Source: CAYWQB01 sp964460785
GTDB taxonomy: Bacteria > Chlamydiota > Chlamydiia > Chlamydiales > CAYWQB01
Reading direction: 5' to 3'
Assembly: GCA_964460785.1 (NCBI GenBank)
Contig: CAYWQB010000001.1
Span: 558,001 to 622,000 of the forward strand
Length of the DNA: 64,000 nucleotides
The position numbers and the translations under genes are program-made. Every line of letters starts with the position of its first letter. The first letter of the stretch is position 1. Below, piece by piece: positions 63,001 to 64,000 of this stretch. The notes under the pieces were generated by a model. It was not told the DNA's origin and did not search any database. It saw only the letters and a program-made list of their open reading frames with translations.

Positions 63001-64000
63001 GAGGCTTCTGCATCCCCCTCCTTTGCGGCCAAACGATAAAGCTGAAGAGACCTAGAATACTGCTTTTGCTCATAGAAAAACCCAGCAGAGGAGAAGTAAG
63101 CTTCTTCGACTGAGCGGTCTATTGCAATTAAGTAATTTTCAGATGCTTTTTGAAAGTCTCCTCTCTGATGATAGATCTTGGCAAGGTCGACAAAAGCAAG
63201 ACTGAACCCTTCTTCTGCACTACGGTAAAACAAGCTGATAGCCTCTTGTTCATCCTGCTCTACCCCACGCCCTTCTAAATAGGCATGAGCAAGAGCATAA
63301 GATGCAGATCCTAACCCTACTTCTAGTCCTTTTTTATACAGAGTGATTTCCAGCTCTACATCACCAATTGACCTAGCATGAGCAATCATATAATCGAGAG
63401 CTTCAAGCTCTCCATTTCTTGCAGCCTTTTCCATATAGCCAAGAGCTTGTGACTCTTCTCCTGTGGCAAGGTAAATATCAGCCATTGCCATATAGGTGCG
63501 ACTGTCTCCCACTTTTGCCAAAGGCTCGAGATACTCGCGAGCTTCTTCAAAAGCTCTTTTCTGGAAATAAGTCATACCCAAGTGATACTGGGCCTGATGA
63601 TTTTCCTGACTTGCAGATAACTCTAAGTAATGAATAGCAAGCTCTTCATTCCAAGGGACTCCTTCTCCCTTTAGATAACGCAAACCGATCATCAGCTGTG
63701 CCTGAGAGCTTCCTCCATCCGCTGCAATACGGTAAAAATAGGCAGCTTTCTCTACATTTGTACGAACGCCAAGCCCTTCCCCATAAATTTTTGCTGCTTG
63801 CAAGGCACTCTTTACATCCTCTTGCTCAGCAAGCATGTTATAATAGTGTAGAGCACGCTTGTACTCTCCACGAGAAAAATAGAGTTGAGCAAGAGGCTTA
63901 TAGCTTTCTACAATCTTTGCTTTTGCAGCTTTTTCTAGATGAGCCTCTGACTCTTCATACTGCTTCAAGTTGTAATGTGCATGGCCTATGTAGTAACTTG
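54006..64000 (-). CDS. Giant Sel1-like repeat protein (partial, N-terminus outside window)
   Basis: The reverse frame is open from the stop at 54006 to the window edge, at least 3,330 residues. It consists almost wholly of Sel1/TPR-like repeats of about 36 residues, roughly 90 of them, of the kind YLGEMYYYGKGVRRNLRKAS then YYFDRAAAQGNSEAKNNL. The first visible residues (SYYIGHAHYNLKQYEESEAH) are already mid-repeat, so the TTG at 63968 is not the true start. Shorter TPR-type units occur in between (LYFSRGEYKRALHYYNMLAE). No catalytic domain or membrane segment is visible. Sel1 proteins are adaptors, several being effectors in Legionella and Coxiella. The function here is unknown. Confidence 0.92.
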   Translation of the reverse strand, partial: SYYIGHAHYNLKQYEESEAHLEKAAKAKIVESYKPLAQLYFSRGEYKRALHYYNMLAEQEDVKSALQAAKIYGEGLGVRTNVEKAAYFYRIAADGGSSQAQLMIGLRYLKGEGVPWNEELAIHYLELSASQENHQAQYHLGMTYFQKRAFEEAREYLEPLAKVGDSRTYMAMADIYLATGEESQALGYMEKAARNGELEALDYMIAHARSIGDVELEITLYKKGLEVGLGSASYALAHAYLEGRGVEQDEQEAISLFYRSAEEGFSLAFVDLAKIYHQRGDFQKASENYLIAIDRSVEEAYFSSAGFFYEQKQYSRSLQLYRLAAKEGDAEASYRAAQFYLRGVGAPADNEVAADYLRQAASSGHARALLQLGLMYKQGLGVAKDAEQAMFYFQEALEKGSKKAKLHLGILLGTEESLKNLPKAVKLLEESQNHQPSTWALLGQLYDELGKDKVAQKYYQKAAEQGNAYALNILAQQAWAGGKKHEALRFMRQLADQGHTQIQLLLGMYYLGHWGDEIEQEDALTYLGLAARGGHPQAHRLLGEMFYEGRLVEEDRAKSFQHLEQARDVLKPKSMYYLASLYMERDAGENERKRAYRYFRQAAYHGNVHAQEWLGQAYLYGEGVEQSDLQALFYLKMAADGGLASAQYAVGSQLIQTGEDVEKGVQYLDLASQQDHGKATEKLGLLYLKGELVAQDKDRALAYLERAARQNQPQAQVTLGSLLLDREEKGEYAKAVALFESASQQGNAEAKYLLAEMLYYGQGIESNQDLSAKYYEQAAEQGVAQAFYRLGEMYDAGTGRPQSEEKARTYFEEAADRGVSAACLWLGSYYQSQGDDAHSLSRSFKYYEQAKEAGEPVAFYQLAEIYRLGKGVARDLERAFSLYKEAGQKSYPDASLGIANLGETSYREALKKIGEQKELSEEHLKLLDLASQCGHLEASKRLATGYLLGVGVPQNDRKGFLYTARAARTKDLESVIQLGDLYRKGKGVESSNSKAEKIYRYASVQGSAVASYKLGALLETQGRKEAVDAVLQAVSANYPPAYALLGTIYREGWIIERNLDRSLHYFKQGADLNDPSCQYNLALMFLYGEGVSRDSTLAIQYFEEAADNGHVPAQAALGGLFADESRSDFDPERAEKILKRAIAQGSQTAKSYLAKFYFEVDGSMAALEKSKSLLSDLDIEQSDIAAYTLGRMYYEGKGVDRDQEKAYDLLEKAAANGNPQSQYYLAKVLSDATTGKPSEKALRYYKMAMHSKYLPATRALASIYLSEPTDVIDDPLSIHLFHSAAEAGDLQSQLFLIEYYQERGDRDATWKYLEAAAGQGHTEAMHVAGVAVLEGTFGPKPIDRGIFWLEKSAQQGSGQAAYDLANYLMDNWNYTSDKAKAFSLYKMALAEGIEAAATPLARMLIEGNGIEASVEKAVPYLIQSAALESAYSQHVLGTLYYEGLSVPQDQVKGYTLLEKAAEQGYAESQAFLAEMILNEKVAGASTEVAISYLREAANSGFARAQYLIGRMLYHGENVDKDRKEAAHYLLKAADQGVIEAQVLAGKMYHEGDSVAQNLPTAELYLRLAAEQGSIEAYYQLAKMISMGEISHPHRETESLKYLLLAAQGGLSSAEYILGKSYLYGVGVGQDYLKAANYFERVASKGHPEGKAFLGEMYLQGTGVVQNFNRSYELLQQAAEQGVVRAMRHVGDFYLHGHVVQRDASVAFTWYRKASEKGDAAASYRMAQLLERGLGTERDLQKALALYQEAASKGLDLAQERMGRHYQEVENWQEAIRYYSLSASNGLASAQVALGEIFYQGPAQYIDHHKAEVLFQEASQTDSAKALFLLGKLMLEKEGEDTKAMQLIRRSASLGYVPATEVLADGYDHGRYGIQADRSQALYYYQQAAREGSAKSYTWLAEYFMGMDDLGTKQRAQVYLSRALVAKEPRAQVLVARRYLFGFGGVRRNYSKAVSLLNEAYNAGNIEAARYLSECYEKGYGVSKDLEKAYQLMSAAAKKSPEEYLVPWAKLLRSMGRGEEAIEHLMVLQSDAKALNTLGLLLIDRGFAEDAPAAYFAFEKAASLGLREAELNLGISYILERGCEQDYHKGYKIFTKLADQGDVEAYKLLARLHFMPGNPYQDYLAAYYNLQKVWEASPSQEVAETLALIHYFGFGVQKNPARAAQILSEVQKPLSPESHYIMASLAMGQGVDEENRPMIYQQLKYAAAQGVAFAYVKLGELLLNDPHVATEEKVPFLHEAAEQGHLASQEFLGEYYLSLDRTKEAEKYLEVAASRGSQKALRPLAKQLLLEKKDLKASYPILKQFVRSEDAESCYLLGEWYLQRQSSAKDLNLAGKYFYKAQKLGYPINNAFDRLEQLAFEIGRALMEQNPSRADYTEASGWFMVAARAGNAWAIRWMASYYNEGLGVEPQDTSKAVQYYEVLAQRGDRYAQERLLDLLIFEKSGVKDYQKAYPYLQAEASEGNRRAMWELAQLDLLSASKDQHERALRYLDLLGQAKQAEAYTLLGNLYQSGHVVKRDDQKAFSYFKMAADLGDARAQDLAGFRYAYGIGVERDLPLAIHYLKLAAEQNIPSSMELLAKVYLGEFDFAEDLQQAYSYLIQAHTQGSRLAAYYLGKEQLPDGRFETDASKAKELLEEALSAGYQAARQMLAKLYYYGWGGEKNLNLAHQYLVQDYSDLTPEGQFILSQLLMMKSEAFSSPNEGRKLLVESANAKYGLAQLELGRVLLEEKQSQAESYLKQASAQGLVEADWLLAQLSGEEEGESYLLRSARGGWPKAKLDLAKRFLEEEQSPSEVNLGEGELKGMIEELSTDYPLQSTYLKGLYHLRVEKDPQTALALLVEAANEGLSQAQLIAGKLLYEGRSEEDAKQAVSFWRQALDEGSVAASWLLAEAYNKGKGVVEDKALALKLYLSLPAEQYPTASLRIGELYYLGSGASPHYANAKQAFEMAASLGEKDAFRWLGILHYFGQGVSKDYVQAYQYFQKGADIGDAEAQNWLAVCYYEGLGVQKDMQQAKLWFEKASAQGVTRAKFWLGMMAYDGDGQEENLDMARQYFEEASLAGDLEALYWLALMDYRGEGGKQDYIRARERFAQAAAQGHQESLPWLGLMLKEGIGGDKNLKQAMQVFEQASAFGDHSSMYWAGMIARNPEVNLPEKAVHYLSLAAENGHTQAYIELANMYHDGEGVEKNYTQAAQLFTKAAEQGDTYSQRSLADLYRLGRGVEQNDEKALHYYTLAADHGDRDSQAWLGNYYYLGGFYYGVSGGRKDYRKAHHYLTQAAEQGHARAQNYLGEMYYYGKGVRRNLRKASYYFDRAAAQGNSEAKNNLKQLSLR
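54006..64000 (-). repeat. Array of about 90 Sel1-like coding repeats
   Basis: The period is near 108 bases (36 codons) across almost 10 kb, with insertions of 3 to 40 codons at places. The protein-level consensus is A..LG.YY..G.GV..D..KA..Y...AA.QG, while the DNA copies are diverged, with no long identical blocks noticed. The array is therefore old and under protein-level selection rather than a recent expansion. Confidence 0.85.

Noticed and set aside
63966..63968. TTG as the start of the Sel1 protein
   Set aside because: The frame continues upstream to the edge with in-register repeat residues.
54006..64000. Possible CRISPR or satellite array suggested by the regular 108-base period
   Set aside because: The DNA copies are diverged while the protein pattern is kept, so it is a Sel1 coding repeat.

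Overview
The window comes from a member of the Chlamydiota, most likely an amoeba- or environment-associated lineage outside the Chlamydiaceae. Three gene blocks support the phylum. The first is rpoB-rplL-rplJ-rplA-rplK-nusG-secE-tRNA-Trp-tuf-tRNA-Thr-infA. The second is pgsA-glgA-rplY-pth-rpsF-rpsR-rplI-ispE. The third is rpmJ-rpsN followed by uvrC-mutS-dnaG. All three follow the order I recall for Chlamydia. Products also fit the phylum: a Pkn1-like kinase/FGE fusion, a TyrP-type aromatic amino acid permease and a MYG1-family protein. An outside group is suggested by prs, ADP-heptose genes, fliD and very large surface or repeat proteins. No mobile element, CRISPR array or rRNA gene was seen.

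Layout. Positions 1-8,120, all on the minus strand: infA, two tRNAs, tuf, secE, nusG, four ribosomal protein genes and the 5' 85% of rpoB, with three leader or intergenic hairpins. Positions 8,511-13,166, plus strand: a tight run of MYG1, HIT, isochorismatase-like, HEAT-repeat and Xaa-Pro peptidase genes. Positions 13,159-23,556: an alternation of membrane phosphoethanolamine-transferase/sulfatase-like, aromatic permease, CofD/YvcK-like, DUF2760-Hsp70, SufE, LOG-like and DUF1207 outer-membrane genes. Positions 23,638-30,136, minus strand: tRNA-Gln, prs, rplY, pth, rpsF, rpsR, rplI, ispE, hldD and a heptose-7-phosphate kinase.

Positions 30,363-38,856: glgA, pgsA, a small membrane protein, the Pkn1-like fusion and a 1,381-residue glycine-repeat autotransporter. 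Positions 39,003-42,161: dusB, rpmJ, rpsN, a GYF_2 membrane protein and a Gls24/AmaP-like pair. Positions 42,139-54,020: uvrC with an upstream lipoprotein that resembles a dead M48 protease, mutS flanked by two unrecognised proteins, a FliD filament-cap homologue and dnaG. Positions 54,006-64,000: one Sel1-repeat protein of more than 3,330 residues that runs off the window.

The genes fall into translation and transcription, DNA repair and replication, envelope building (heptose, phospholipid, outer-membrane proteins, autotransporter) and a layer of repeat-rich or catalytically degenerate proteins likely to act at the envelope or host interface. Four proteins keep a recognisable enzyme fold but have lost or altered catalytic residues. 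Seven of eight convergent gene pairs overlap at their 3' ends, two through a palindromic tetranucleotide that serves as stop codon on both strands. The most unusual items are the orphan fliD, the giant Sel1 protein and the glycine-repeat autotransporter. All assignments are by reading; no database search was run.
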